Shown here: positions 25,898-35,643 of the stretch, in pieces
How positions within the stretch are numbered: the first letter of the stretch is position 1
How the letters are laid out: every line of letters begins with the position of its first letter
DNA from: Salinimonas iocasae
GTDB taxonomy: Bacteria; Pseudomonadota; Gammaproteobacteria; Enterobacterales; Alteromonadaceae
Length of the DNA stretch: 64,000 nt
Assembly: GCF_006228385.1 (NCBI RefSeq)
Contig: NZ_CP039852.1
Span: 806,001-870,000 of the forward strand
Direction of reading: 5' to 3'
Program-made: the position numbers and the translations under genes
Notes under the pieces: generated by a model
What the model was told of the DNA's origin: nothing
The model's input: only the letters and a program-made list of their open reading frames with translations
The model's database searches: none

Positions 25898-26344
25898 ATG
25901 GCTTCCTTAAATGAGCAGCGCGAATTTTTCGAAACAATATGCCTTGCAGACTTCGCCGGTAAATGGCGCATCACCCGGGAAATAGAGGATCATTCTGGCG
26001 GCACAACCACTTTTAATGGTGAAGCGAATTTGAGCGGGTGTGACGACCAAATGAGATATAGCGAGTCAGGGCAGGTTACGCTATTGAATAATAAAACAAT
26101 ACAGGCTGAGCGTACCTATTTATGGCGAAAGGGCTCGGATGGACAGATTGATGTCTATTTTGATGACGGGCGTTTTTTTCACCGCTTTTCAGCTGGCAAA
26201 CCGTACGCTGAGCACCTGTGTGGCGATGATCTTTATAAAGTTAGTTATGATTTTACGCAGTGGCCGGTCTGGCGCTCAACCTGGCGGGTCAACGGGCCCC
26301 GAAAGGACTATACTATGGTGAGTTGCTATTCGCCCTTTAGCTGA
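25898..26344 (+). CDS. DUF6314-like lipocalin-fold protein
   Basis: About 148 residues from ATG 25898 (an upstream TTG at 25823 is less likely). The pattern DFAGKWRITREIED, then a repeated strand layout with ERTYLWRKGSDGQIDVYFDD and GRFFHRFS, and late WRSTWRVNGPRKDYTM matches DUF6314, a cytoplasmic lipocalin-like barrel of unknown ligand. It is convergent with the DMT transporter gene (gap 42 bp). Confidence 0.7.
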   Translation: MASLNEQREFFETICLADFAGKWRITREIEDHSGGTTTFNGEANLSGCDDQMRYSESGQVTLLNNKTIQAERTYLWRKGSDGQIDVYFDDGRFFHRFSAGKPYAEHLCGDDLYKVSYDFTQWPVWRSTWRVNGPRKDYTMVSCYSPFS

Positions 26345-26385
26345 ACTTATCAAGCTATGCAGGCTATACAGGTGCCAAAGCCGGC

Positions 26386-27258
26386 TCAAGAAATAACTTG
26401 CTCGCGTGAATGTTTACTGTGGCGGTGAGACAGCCACAGTGCCGCAGCAATTATTCCGCCACCTAATGCGAGTCGGCCAAAATCTACGTCTTTTTGCCAG
26501 AACAGCAGGTTTACCAGCAAGCCTGCGGGTATCAGGGCGTTATTCATAATTGCGAGCGTTCCTGCTGAGACTTTCAGTGCGCCCTGATTCCAGAGATAAT
26601 AGCCTAATCCTGATGCAACAACGCCAAGCCAGACGAGCACGCCCCATTGTGTCGCTGTGCCGGGAAGCTGGCTGATATTTCCAAACAGGAAAAAGGCGGG
26701 AAGCGCAATGGCCAGCGCCCCTAAATAAAACCAGCCGAATATCTGATAATGTGCAACCGGCACACAGAAGCTTGCGATAAACTTTCGGTATCCGACCTGA
26801 CCCAGTGCAAAGCAGATATTGGCGGCCTGAACAATAATAAAGCCAGCCCAAAAATCCGTACTCACCCCTTGAAAGCGAATGACCGCTGCTCCGCCCATTG
26901 CAATCAGTGCACACACAATATGAAACGGTGTAAAGCGCCGGAAGAGGGCGTCGTTCAGAATGGCGATGTAAAGAGGAGTGATGATAGTAAAAAGAAGTAC
27001 TTCAGGGACGGATAAATACAAAAACGAATGATAGAAAAAAATATACATCAGGCCCAGTTGCAGCGCCCCCATCGCGGCCAGCGTGAGTTTTTGAAGACCG
27101 GTAAGTACTGAAAATTTAAGAAAGGGTAAGAATAGTAAAGAAGCAAGTAGTACACGTGTGAAAACAGAAAAGTAGCTGTCTACACTGCCAGCGAGATATT
27201 CACCTATCAGCGAAAATGAAAATGCCCATAACAGGGTAACTGCCACCAGTTGAAACAT
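26386..27258 (-). CDS. EamA/DMT-family inner-membrane transporter
   Basis: About 290 residues from the ATG at 27258, chosen because GAGAG precedes it and the family starts at the first helix (MFQLVAVTLLWAFSFSLIGE). Ten hydrophobic helices in two EamA repeats are visible (for example FWAGFIIVQAANICFALGQ and WGVLVWLGVVASGLGYYLWN). It is likely an exporter of amino acids or other small metabolites. The longer open frame upstream of the ATG has no recognisable family continuation. Confidence 0.85.
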   Translation of the reverse strand: MFQLVAVTLLWAFSFSLIGEYLAGSVDSYFSVFTRVLLASLLFLPFLKFSVLTGLQKLTLAAMGALQLGLMYIFFYHSFLYLSVPEVLLFTIITPLYIAILNDALFRRFTPFHIVCALIAMGGAAVIRFQGVSTDFWAGFIIVQAANICFALGQVGYRKFIASFCVPVAHYQIFGWFYLGALAIALPAFFLFGNISQLPGTATQWGVLVWLGVVASGLGYYLWNQGALKVSAGTLAIMNNALIPAGLLVNLLFWQKDVDFGRLALGGGIIAAALWLSHRHSKHSREQVIS

Positions 27259-27461
27259 GTTGCTACTCTCTTGCCATTCATTGCGCGCTAACCTATTGCA
27301 TTTGAAAAGGTGAATCAATAACAACGACAATAAATAAAAGGGCAGGGCGCGAAATGAATACCGGTATAGCACCTGAAATTATTAATACGCCCGGCAACCT
27401 TTGTGAGTACACAGTCTGTCGGTAAAGCATGCCATGGGCACTTGCCCAGGCTCAGCGTCGC

Positions 27462-28112
27462 TTATTCGATTGCCGTTGAGCCCGCGCTGTACGGTGAGGG
27501 ACTCTCTGTTTTTTTCACAATTCTGCCACCCAGAGGCAAGCGGCTTGCAAATTTAGCTTCAAGCAGACCCGCTATTAAAAAGAAACCTGCGGTGCACAGA
27601 TACGCCTGCACGGCAACGCCATCAGAGAAGGGGGGGAGTTCATGATCAAAGCGCCAGATAAATACCGGTACCACACTGACAAAGCCTGCCAGTATGGCAT
27701 AACAACTGTTACGCACTAGTCGATACAAAAGCAGCAGGGAAGAAGATATATCACTGGCGCAACCGGCATTGAAAATCAGATAAAAAGTACCGCTATGAAT
27801 AGCGCCGGCGGCGACCACCGTACAAAAAAACGTATCAATACGGTGCGTTTCATACAGCGTGTTGCCCAGCAGCATTTCAATACCGGCTGCCAGAATCAGC
27901 ACACACGCCACTCGCACGATAAGCTCAATGGATACAACGCAGTAGGTTGGAAGGCTCGCAAGCTCTCCGTTGTGCGTGCTTTCTTTGTGCTTGATATCAA
28001 ACGCGCGGGGCGGCGCTATCATCATCACATATAATAATGCGTAGGCCGGACTATAATTTTCAAACCGTGAGTTACACACTTTCTGGCTTACAGACTTCAG
28101 TAAGTTTCCCAT
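27462..28112 (-). CDS. Hypothetical multi-pass membrane protein of the polysaccharide operon
   Basis: A 216-residue protein with about four hydrophobic helices (near residues 60-80, 95-115, 140-160 and 175-192). It is not recognised. It begins 3 bases after the stop of the Wzz-like gene on the same strand, so it is probably the last gene of the vWA-Wza-Wzz unit and may assist polysaccharide export or assembly; that is inference from position. Confidence 0.65.
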   Translation of the reverse strand: MGNLLKSVSQKVCNSRFENYSPAYALLYVMMIAPPRAFDIKHKESTHNGELASLPTYCVVSIELIVRVACVLILAAGIEMLLGNTLYETHRIDTFFCTVVAAGAIHSGTFYLIFNAGCASDISSSLLLLYRLVRNSCYAILAGFVSVVPVFIWRFDHELPPFSDGVAVQAYLCTAGFFLIAGLLEAKFASRLPLGGRIVKKTESPSPYSAGSTAIE

Positions 28113-28115
28113 AAT

Positions 28116-29075
28116 TTACTCTCCGGTATATTGAACGGGTCTGGGAGGATTCAATTTTTTAGGCTCATGGCGCAGGGCGTAGTCTTTTAGGTCACGGCGC
28201 AGTGCATTGAACACATTCATTGAAACAACAAACGCAATACCTAAAAATATCAGCAGGACCAGGGTCAGTGCTGCCCACTGTTTACGCGCCGGGTAAGATT
28301 CAAACAGCGGAACCGTCGCTGGTTCTATGACTTCCAGGGGGTAGTTGGCGCGAGCGTTGATAAGTGATTCAACAGCAAGTTGTGTTTCCAGCAACCGAAA
28401 AATAGAGCGTTGTATTTCAGAGTTTTTAATTTCATTTAAACGCTGTTCCAGATAATTCCGGCGATTTTTAATTTCCTCTAAATCCAGTGTGCGTAAATAG
28501 TCATTAAACGATTTCACAAAGGTGTTGGCCAGGTTTGCTGAAAAGTCCGGCGAACTGGACGTAATGCGGATATTGAGTAAGTCTGTCTTTTTATCGATAA
28601 ATACGTAAAGGGCTTCAGACTTAAACTTCTTGACCGCCTCGCGCATATCCGGCTCAAAATCCTCAGTCCATTCACTGGTGTCGGCGTTCCAGAATTCCTC
28701 ATAGAGCCATGGCAGCAAATTCTGCTGGTTGATGAAGGTGCTGATATAACTGAAAGATTCCATTCTGGCCAGTAACCGCTCCCGCTCATTAGCCTGAATA
28801 CCATCAATGATGAAGTCATATTCCAGCACACCAATGGTATTTACCCCACGGTAATTATTAGGTTGCACGCCGCCGGGATCTTCGCTGATATTAATAGCAA
28901 CCGTTGCCTGTGCAGAGAACTTATCCTCTAATAGCAACGACAGACCAAAAACAATCCCTGCGCCCAGAATCGCAACCAGAGCAATGCGGAATTTATAACG
29001 AGAGAGCTGGTTGAGAAATTTCAGCAGCAGCTCGTACTCTGCAACGTGTGGACTTGAATCATTACGACGCGCCAT
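28116..29075 (-). CDS. Wzz/PCP-type polysaccharide chain-length or co-polymerase protein
   Basis: A 319-residue inner-membrane protein with TM1 near residues 30-52 (FRIALVAILGAGIVFGLSLL) and TM2 near 268-292 (ALTLVLLIFLGIAFVVSMNV), enclosing a periplasmic alpha-helical region with a Wzz N-terminal domain and a coiled-coil (EIKNRRNYLEQRLNEIKNSE). There is no fused tyrosine kinase domain. It would control polymer length and connect the polymerase with the Wza-like outer-membrane channel. It follows the Wza-like gene by 12 bases. Confidence 0.85.
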   Translation of the reverse strand: MARRNDSSPHVAEYELLLKFLNQLSRYKFRIALVAILGAGIVFGLSLLLEDKFSAQATVAINISEDPGGVQPNNYRGVNTIGVLEYDFIIDGIQANERERLLARMESFSYISTFINQQNLLPWLYEEFWNADTSEWTEDFEPDMREAVKKFKSEALYVFIDKKTDLLNIRITSSSPDFSANLANTFVKSFNDYLRTLDLEEIKNRRNYLEQRLNEIKNSEIQRSIFRLLETQLAVESLINARANYPLEVIEPATVPLFESYPARKQWAALTLVLLIFLGIAFVVSMNVFNALRRDLKDYALRHEPKKLNPPRPVQYTGE

Positions 29076-29087
29076 GGTGGTCTCTCC

Positions 29088-31919
29088 CTAGTCCAGTAAG
29101 TTAGCTAACATTGCGGTTGAAATGATATTTTTATACAAAATATCGACCCACTTTTCTGCCGACTCTCTGCCGTTGATACGGTCCACGCTCAGGGGCACGA
29201 AGATGGTCGAACCGGGGGTAACCTTGACGTTTGCAGGTGAATTAAACCAGCCCCATGAACTGGTGCTTGAGCGCACTGACATCACTTCGCCATTCGCCTG
29301 AACGATGTAGGCGTGCTCGTATTGCGCTAACTCTTTCACGCCACCGCTCAGGCCGATGTAGTCCAGCGCTGCACGGTCATTGCGATATTTGTGCGATGTG
29401 GGGAAGTAGACCTGTCCGATGACACTTACGTCATCCTGATACTTAGGTACAACAATACGGTCGCCGTTTTCCAGCACAATATCCGATGACTCATCACAGC
29501 GGGTCACTGCACTGTGAACATCAACTACCATACGACCCAGGGCTTTTTCAGGAGACATCTTTTTAAGCACTGAATAAACATCGTCAGCCCGCTGATCTTT
29601 AGGCATTTTCTCGTCCTTATTGACGCCCTGCGACACGTGGCTGTCTGCCAGCAGACGCTCTAATTGATCAAACATTCTGTCCAGCGCCTGCTGTTCTTTC
29701 TGGCGTACACTTTCCCGCAGGAACACGGCGCCAAACAGGTAGGCATCTTCGGTGAAACCACCTACCTTTTGCATCAGCGAGCAAAGGGTTTCCCGCTTAT
29801 CGATACGATATTTGCCAGGGAATTTAATCTCGCCTTCAATCTGCACAAACTTCGGCGTCTGCACCCATTCAGGCTTTTGACGCAGAATCAGATGATCTTT
29901 GGGATGCAGAATCAGTGACGTTGTATCCAGCAGCGGATCGTTGCGGGTCAGACTGATAGCTCTGGAGTCAGTCCGGCTGAACTCACTGTCCAGCAGCACC
30001 TGACGCGACAATGTTGCAGCAAGTCCATAAGCTTCTTCTTTCATGCCGCCCGCTGCAGCAATCAGATCGGCCACACGCATTCCCGGTACCATTGGGTATG
30101 CGCCCGGGCTGAATACCGAGCCGCTGACCTGAACGACCGGTGCCTGCTGCCCAAACTGCGTCTCACGCTTAATACGCTCTAAGGGCGTTTTAATCAGCTC
30201 TGCACGATCGCTGTCTTTATTAAACAGGTACACTTTATCTTTAGGCTGCAATACCGGGTTGTGATCGGCCTTATTGGCAAGCGCATCTTTCAACGAAATA
30301 CGGATGAAATAAAGACGGTCCGATTGCAGATCAGTACGAGCCAGCAGTGCATAGTTAAGGTCAACGCCTGCTTCCAGGCCGCCTGCATAACTGACCATAT
30401 CGAGCAAGCGGGTGCCTGTGTGAAGCGGATAGGTGCCCGGATGCGGAATGGCACCTTTAAAGTCAACGACCTTGACCGGCGAGTCTGCAGTGGCTTCGTT
30501 CTCCAGCTTCTTGACCACTTTTTCAAGCTGGCCGGCACGCGGAGAATGCGTATCAAAAATGATAATTTGATCGCGCGGGTGAAGGGCAATGTTGTCTTTC
30601 GAGTATTTGTCGGTAATCGCATTGCGAAGGTTGAAATAAATTGCTTCGGTACGTTTGTTGTTACGGTTTTCACGCTGAATCATCGCCGCGTCGAACTCCG
30701 CGCCCTGACGTAAAATATTCTTGGATTGAATAAGGTCTGAGACCCGCATTCCTTTTGACCACTGAAAGCCGCCAGGTGTTAACACGTGGCCAGACAGCAA
30801 TACCACGTCATCCATTTTATCCAGTACCGGAAACACGCGGATGAGGTCACCATTTTTTACATTTGTCTTGTCACCGTTTTTGTGTAAATCGGCCTGCATC
30901 AGGGTGTACATACCATTTGCTGACACACGCTCAATCTGCGCGTTTTGTTTATTGGCGGTGGGCAGCAACCCGCCGGCCAAAGCCAGAATTTCAGATACGC
31001 TTTGCTCTTTGGCTATTTCATAAATTGCCGGGCGCAGAATTTCTCCTGCAATACCCACGGTGGCGCCCACGGGCGGAACAAAGATTAAATCGCCTTGGCG
31101 CAGATAGATATTGGCGCTGTCATCACCTTTAAGCAGTAATTCGTACAGATCCAACGTGGCTACCAGACGTCCGTGGCGTTTTACCTGGATGTTTCTTAGC
31201 GAACCGGTGCGTTTCACACCACCGCTGGAAACCAGTGCGTTAATCAGGGTAGAGAATCCACTGACAGCATAACTGCCGGGTTTTGACACTTCCCCAACCA
31301 GCATAATTTGAATCGAGCGGAACTCTGATAGCGTAACAATGGTTTTAATACCAATACGCTTTACCTCAATGGCCTCGGAAATAGCCAGTTTTGCTTCTTC
31401 AAAAGTTAGTCCGCTGACGGTGACAGCGCCGGCATCAGGAATGAGCAGCATGCCTTCGCGGGTTACGGTCAAATCATACTGCACGTTAGTTGCGGCGAAT
31501 GCCTGAATGGTAAAGGTATCGCCGGGGCCAATTACATAATCATAAGGAACCGGCATATCTGATACAGGCGCAAATGTTGTAGAGACTCCGGCAAACATAT
31601 CGTAGCCAAAAAGTTCAAGTTTGCTTTGGACGCGCTGCTGCTGAATTTCCTCTTCAAGCGTGACTGGCCGAAGCGACTGCGACACGTTTTGTTCCAGCTG
31701 CGTAGGTGCTTCGTCCTGAGTACCAACCACCGGTTGAACAGATATCTGATAGTTAGGACTTATCTGGGTGGCGTCAGATGTCTGAGCCGAAACAACCGCC
31801 TGGCGACGCTGCTGCTGCTCGTACGTGATGACCCCCGCACGCTCTTCCTGCGCCTGACTAAAACCACACACAACCGTAGCACCCAACACACTTACCATTA
31901 ACTGTTTGATGAATTTCAT
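29088..31919 (-). CDS. Large SLBB-domain polysaccharide export protein (Wza-like)
   Basis: A 943-residue exporter, much longer than E. coli Wza (379 residues). After a signal peptide (MKFIKQLMVSVLGATVV...) there is a Poly_export domain (YDYVIGPGDTFTIQAFAATN) followed by repeated SLBB domains (for example VMLVGEVSKPGSYAVSGFST-like, VLTPGGFQWSKGMRVSDLIQ, GAIPHPGTYPLHTGTRLLDM and SGSVFSPGAYPMVPGMRVAD). It would form the outer-membrane/periplasmic export conduit. Extra SLBB repeats indicate a longer periplasmic stack, as in some marine-bacterial EPS loci. GGAG precedes the ATG; it begins 14 bases after the vWA lipoprotein gene. Confidence 0.9.
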   Translation of the reverse strand: MKFIKQLMVSVLGATVVCGFSQAQEERAGVITYEQQQRRQAVVSAQTSDATQISPNYQISVQPVVGTQDEAPTQLEQNVSQSLRPVTLEEEIQQQRVQSKLELFGYDMFAGVSTTFAPVSDMPVPYDYVIGPGDTFTIQAFAATNVQYDLTVTREGMLLIPDAGAVTVSGLTFEEAKLAISEAIEVKRIGIKTIVTLSEFRSIQIMLVGEVSKPGSYAVSGFSTLINALVSSGGVKRTGSLRNIQVKRHGRLVATLDLYELLLKGDDSANIYLRQGDLIFVPPVGATVGIAGEILRPAIYEIAKEQSVSEILALAGGLLPTANKQNAQIERVSANGMYTLMQADLHKNGDKTNVKNGDLIRVFPVLDKMDDVVLLSGHVLTPGGFQWSKGMRVSDLIQSKNILRQGAEFDAAMIQRENRNNKRTEAIYFNLRNAITDKYSKDNIALHPRDQIIIFDTHSPRAGQLEKVVKKLENEATADSPVKVVDFKGAIPHPGTYPLHTGTRLLDMVSYAGGLEAGVDLNYALLARTDLQSDRLYFIRISLKDALANKADHNPVLQPKDKVYLFNKDSDRAELIKTPLERIKRETQFGQQAPVVQVSGSVFSPGAYPMVPGMRVADLIAAAGGMKEEAYGLAATLSRQVLLDSEFSRTDSRAISLTRNDPLLDTTSLILHPKDHLILRQKPEWVQTPKFVQIEGEIKFPGKYRIDKRETLCSLMQKVGGFTEDAYLFGAVFLRESVRQKEQQALDRMFDQLERLLADSHVSQGVNKDEKMPKDQRADDVYSVLKKMSPEKALGRMVVDVHSAVTRCDESSDIVLENGDRIVVPKYQDDVSVIGQVYFPTSHKYRNDRAALDYIGLSGGVKELAQYEHAYIVQANGEVMSVRSSTSSWGWFNSPANVKVTPGSTIFVPLSVDRINGRESAEKWVDILYKNIISTAMLANLLD

Positions 31920-31933
31920 GATTTACTTCTCCA

Positions 31934-32899
31934 TTAACGGTTCGTTGGAAAACGAGGACAACCGCTAAAGTCAACAATCTTGCCCGGTGGCGTGTGCGGG
32001 CATCTGTCCTGATAGTCATAAATGCCATCGCTGTCTTCATCTGAAGGGCCTTTATAAAGCACCGTTTCAACGAAGTTAGCCATGGTGCTCGGTTGTGCAA
32101 CCTTGTCTACTGCTGAAGAGAACCCGCAGCTATCAGCGCTTTCAAGACGACTACGGGACATTCTGTTACCCACGCCAATAGTATAGAAGCATAGACCAGC
32201 ATTACTTTGCGGCCAGGTTATTGCTGCAGATTCTGGCAAAACAACGTGTGCCCTGGTGCCAAATGTGACCCGCTGGCGCATGCGCATAACAGCCTGTTCC
32301 ACGGAGGCATCGATTTGAGACCATGCCGTAACCAGAATAACGGCTGACGGGCCTGACAGATTGCCGACTAGTTCTGATACAAAATCCAGTGCTACCGACA
32401 GCGTTTGCACCTCAATATGTTGCTGCGCCTGATGGCTGGCCAGTGACTGTTCAAGTTCGTGCGGAAATACACTGTTCACACTGAACCGGGCATCAAGTGG
32501 TGCGAATAGTTGTGGGTTTATAGCATCCTTATAAGTAATGACGGTGCTGCTAAAGCGCTGGTTTGGCATTGTTTTTACAAAGCGGCGTACCACCTCCTGC
32601 GCATAAAAACGTGTATCCAATCCTCTGAATGTATTATCCAGCGCTGAGCTTTGATCGATAACAAAAATAATGTGTTCGACACGAGGGGCGAGCCTGAATT
32701 CAGCTACACGTCTGTCTATCGGCATGGGATTAAAAATGTGAACTGACTGGCGATGCAAGCTTGTGTCGTAATCATCGACTTTTGCCATATGGGTATGTTC
32801 GGGAATATGAACCAGATTTTCTGTAGCGATACATCCCCACAAGCTTATTATCACCATGGCTGAAAAAATGAATCTTATCCCTTGCTGCACTTTCATCAT
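31934..32899 (-). CDS. vWA-domain lipoprotein with TSP3-type tail, no OmpA domain
   Basis: About 321 residues. The signal segment ends at a lipobox-like SLWGC near residue 25. A von Willebrand A-like domain starts near residue 78 (HIIFVIDQSSALDNT) and runs to about 270. The tail ends with a thrombospondin type-3/OmpA-linker motif (DEDSDGIYDYQDRCPHTPPG) and stops soon after. In related proteins an OmpA peptidoglycan-binding domain follows; here it is missing. ATG 32899 follows AAGGTG; GTG 32905 is possible. It is the first gene of the export operon. Confidence 0.78.
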   Translation of the reverse strand: MMKVQQGIRFIFSAMVIISLWGCIATENLVHIPEHTHMAKVDDYDTSLHRQSVHIFNPMPIDRRVAEFRLAPRVEHIIFVIDQSSALDNTFRGLDTRFYAQEVVRRFVKTMPNQRFSSTVITYKDAINPQLFAPLDARFSVNSVFPHELEQSLASHQAQQHIEVQTLSVALDFVSELVGNLSGPSAVILVTAWSQIDASVEQAVMRMRQRVTFGTRAHVVLPESAAITWPQSNAGLCFYTIGVGNRMSRSRLESADSCGFSSAVDKVAQPSTMANFVETVLYKGPSDEDSDGIYDYQDRCPHTPPGKIVDFSGCPRFPTNR

Positions 32900-33097
32900 G
32901 TTCACCTTCGAAGATTAATGCGGTGTCGTGACTTCACCCGCTACGACTGTCTTCCGCTAGTAAGTATTGAGCAAGAAGTAATCCTGGAAAGTCGATAGAG
33001 CGGAAAAAGTGCTGGTTAGAATATATGTCTCTGATATTTAAAGAGATAAAAAGCGAAATGTTTTTCTCACTAAAGACGGAATCGCGTTTACATTCTG

Positions 33098-33160
33098 TTT
33101 TGCAAACTGCAAAAAACGAATTTTTCCCATTTTTAAAATTGAATTTCGCATTGTGCGAAA
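33098..33160. promoter_or_regulatory. Two 7-3-7 dyads, likely activator binding sites
   Basis: TTTTGCA-AAC-TGCAAAA at 33098-33114 and TTTCGCA-TTG-TGCGAAA at 33144-33160 are perfect inverted repeats with the same half-site layout. They lie about 90-150 bp upstream of the -24/-12 box at 33248, the usual place for enhancer-binding protein sites. Confidence 0.6.
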
Positions 33161-33247
33161 ACACAAAGGCGTAATGTGGTTTCTCTTAAGGCTATGTATT
33201 TAATGACTATTTTAGTCTTTTATTGAATGGGTTGAAGAGATCGTTGG

Positions 33248-33264
33248 CTGGCACAGTTCTGGCA
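33248..33264 (+). promoter_or_regulatory. Sigma-54-type (-24/-12) promoter candidate
   Basis: CTGGCACAGTTCTGGCA matches the -24 element TGGCAC exactly and keeps GG-N10-GC spacing (GG 33250-33251, GC 33262-33263), with one mismatch in the -12 TTGC. Transcription would start near 33275, giving a leader of about 200 nt before the sulfotransferase. Confidence 0.55.
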
Positions 33265-33471
33265 GATAGCTCTAAACACAAACGGCTGATAAATAGCAGT
33301 AACAAATCAGCGTTAATGAAAACACCGTTTTGCTTATTGCCGTCTATACTGTTTGATTGTTGTCCTTCAGCGTGAGTGCTGGTGTGGCACGTCAGTCAAA
33401 GTAAGTAATCTTAAATGGCGCAATAGTAAGCGGTTTGGAATACGCAAAACGTATACAGAAGGGGAAGTAAC

Positions 33472-34359
33472 GTGCCAGACGTATTTATTTTAGGCTTCAC
33501 CAAATGCGCCACCACCAGTTTATATAACCAGTTGATGCAACACCCTGGCGTGTCCCGAACTAAAAGAAAAGAACCCCATTATCACTTCGCAAATGTTATT
33601 GGCGATAAGTTTGCCGGTCCCGCAGACCAGGATACGGTTCGCCAGATGTTTGTTGCCGACAGAGAAAAATATCAGTCGCTGTACGAGCCGGGAAAGGTTT
33701 CGATTGATGGCTCGGCAATGTCTGTTGAACATCCTGAAGTGCTGAAAAGCATTAATGCAGATTTCCCGCAGGCTAAATTCATCATCATGCTGCGCGATCC
33801 CATCGACAGAGCATTCTCTGCCTATGCCCATCTGGTTCGCGATGCCCGTGAAGCCCGGACATTTAAACAGGCAATTGAGCATGAGCTTTCAGGGGGAAGA
33901 GCGGACTATTTGCCAATCTGGCAGAATATTCAGTCAAGTCGGTTTGTGGAAGCCACACAGTTCGCTCGTACTCTATTTGGCGACCGGTTACAGGTAATCA
34001 GCTACCACGATTATGCCAGCGACAACCAGCAGGTAATGAATAAGATTGCGCATTTCATTGGCCTGTCGCCTATCCAGTGGAAGCAGGACTTCGCGAATCG
34101 CTCCGGCATACCACGCTCTAAAGTATTTCAGAAAATATTAATGCGTCGCTCGCTGGCCAAAACATTATTCGTATCGCTGTTCCCTGAAACATTTGTGGTT
34201 TCGCTTAAACGTGCGCTGGTTGAGCGCAATACGGGGAAGAAGCCGGCACTTACCACTGAGGAGCGCGACTATTTTGCGCAGTTACTGATCGACGAGCGCC
34301 AGAAAATATTGCCCGGCACACCTGACACCCAGCTACTTGAGTCGTTGTATACGTTATGA
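33472..34359 (+). CDS. Sulfotransferase of the polysaccharide locus
   Basis: A 295-residue PAPS-dependent sulfotransferase. The 5'-phosphosulfate loop is GFTKCATTSLYNQLMQHP at residues 6-23; the 3'-phosphate site is IIMLRDPIDRAFSAYAHL near 104-121. These are the two hallmarks of the family. It would add sulfate to a sugar hydroxyl of the polymer being made. It starts at GTG with a strong AAGGGGAAG site and overlaps the next gene by ATGA, so it is the first gene of the biosynthesis operon. Confidence 0.87.
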   Translation: MPDVFILGFTKCATTSLYNQLMQHPGVSRTKRKEPHYHFANVIGDKFAGPADQDTVRQMFVADREKYQSLYEPGKVSIDGSAMSVEHPEVLKSINADFPQAKFIIMLRDPIDRAFSAYAHLVRDAREARTFKQAIEHELSGGRADYLPIWQNIQSSRFVEATQFARTLFGDRLQVISYHDYASDNQQVMNKIAHFIGLSPIQWKQDFANRSGIPRSKVFQKILMRRSLAKTLFVSLFPETFVVSLKRALVERNTGKKPALTTEERDYFAQLLIDERQKILPGTPDTQLLESLYTL

Positions 34360-35621
34360 ACGATGCAAAGCAGGTCTCAATCGTACCTCATATTCTGTTC
34401 GGAATGTTCATTCTGGAACTGATTTTTTTGATGGTAAAAAAGGTGAGTCTTGCTCTGTATAGTCCGTTCGATTTATTTGAAAAGCTGTTTCCGATTATTG
34501 CCATCGGTTTATTAGTGGCAGTTATCAAACCTCGCCTGAATTACAAATGGTGGGCGGCATTGATGCTGTATCTGGGGTATTTGATGTATGGCATCGCCAT
34601 CTCACTGGCGAATCAGAAAGGCATAAAAATCATACTGGTCCAGCTTTACCATGAGCTTAAGTTTTTTCCGATGGTGATGCTGTTTGCCGTAGCCAGATGC
34701 GATGAAATATGGACAAAACGAACAATTAAGATGATCAAACCACTGATTTTACTTTGCATATTGCTCATCTTTTTTCAGGCCGGTGCACCGGGAGCCTATG
34801 ACGCAGTATTTTCCAGCGGTGGACACTTTGAGCCGGGCCACCTTGGCGGACGACTGGTTCCTCGTTTTGTCGGATGGTTCTGGCATCCCGGGCAATCGGC
34901 GTTGTTTTTTACCATCGCGGCAGTGTTGATCAGTGTTGAATACCATAAAGGTAATCTTCGCTTTGGTAACTCTCTGGTGTTTTTGTGCATTGTGTTTGTG
35001 TTTTGCGCTATCCAGCGTCTGGAACTGATGCTGCTATTTATGGCACTGATGGCGCTGAAAGTGCAGCGCGCTTTTAATATCGATTATCGTTTTATTCTGG
35101 CCGTTATCGTGTTTGCCTTTTTCACCTGGCTGATCAGCTACCTTAGCTGGGATAAGGATAACGTCTGGTATGTGCTGGAAAACTTTGAGTCGCCCCGGGT
35201 GATATTTTTGGTAGAGGCTGTCTTTGTATTGTTTGAAAGCAATTTCTGGGGCGGCGGCTGGGGCACTATCGGCAGTCACGCGGCGGCAGATGTCGCTAAT
35301 GTCTATGAATATAACGCAATGAAAGATTTGTGGTGGGTGAAGTTAGGCCAATACTTTTATGACACCTATTGGCCTCATGTAATTGGCGAAACCGGTGTGC
35401 CAGGCTACTTTCTTTTGCTCTTATCAATGACGTTTATGGTATGCGCGCTGGAACGACCCGAAGCCAGTTTGTTGTTGTTTTTACTGTTACTGACCAGTGC
35501 GTTGTCGTCGAACGCACAGTCACTTTATCACCTTACTATTTTCGGCTGGTTTATTACTTTGTTTGAAAGTGACCCTTACGGGTGGCGGCATTCAAAGTCG
35601 CAGGCAGCCAACCATTATTAA
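34356..35621 (+). CDS. Wzy-like polysaccharide polymerase/ligase
   Basis: A 421-residue integral membrane protein with about ten to twelve helices and a larger periplasmic loop near residues 290-345 (SNFWGGGWGTIGSHAAADVA...). Length, topology and position between transferases and export genes indicate an O-antigen polymerase-like (Wzy) role, though this family has little sequence conservation. Its ATG overlaps the sulfotransferase stop. Confidence 0.75.
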   Translation: MNDAKQVSIVPHILFGMFILELIFLMVKKVSLALYSPFDLFEKLFPIIAIGLLVAVIKPRLNYKWWAALMLYLGYLMYGIAISLANQKGIKIILVQLYHELKFFPMVMLFAVARCDEIWTKRTIKMIKPLILLCILLIFFQAGAPGAYDAVFSSGGHFEPGHLGGRLVPRFVGWFWHPGQSALFFTIAAVLISVEYHKGNLRFGNSLVFLCIVFVFCAIQRLELMLLFMALMALKVQRAFNIDYRFILAVIVFAFFTWLISYLSWDKDNVWYVLENFESPRVIFLVEAVFVLFESNFWGGGWGTIGSHAAADVANVYEYNAMKDLWWVKLGQYFYDTYWPHVIGETGVPGYFLLLLSMTFMVCALERPEASLLLFLLLLTSALSSNAQSLYHLTIFGWFITLFESDPYGWRHSKSQAANHY

Positions 35622-35643
35622 GTTACTCTGAAGGGGACTGACT

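Larger units (their letters stand above)
32900..33471. promoter_or_regulatory. Divergent control region of the polysaccharide locus
   Basis: No gene is supported in this 572-bp AT-rich region. It separates the minus-strand export operon from the plus-strand sulfotransferase operon and carries two TTTYGCA-N3-TGCRAAA dyads, a good plus-strand -24/-12 box and a weak minus-strand candidate (reverse of GC-N10-CC at 32971-32984, reading AGGATTACTTCTTGCT). Confidence 0.6.
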
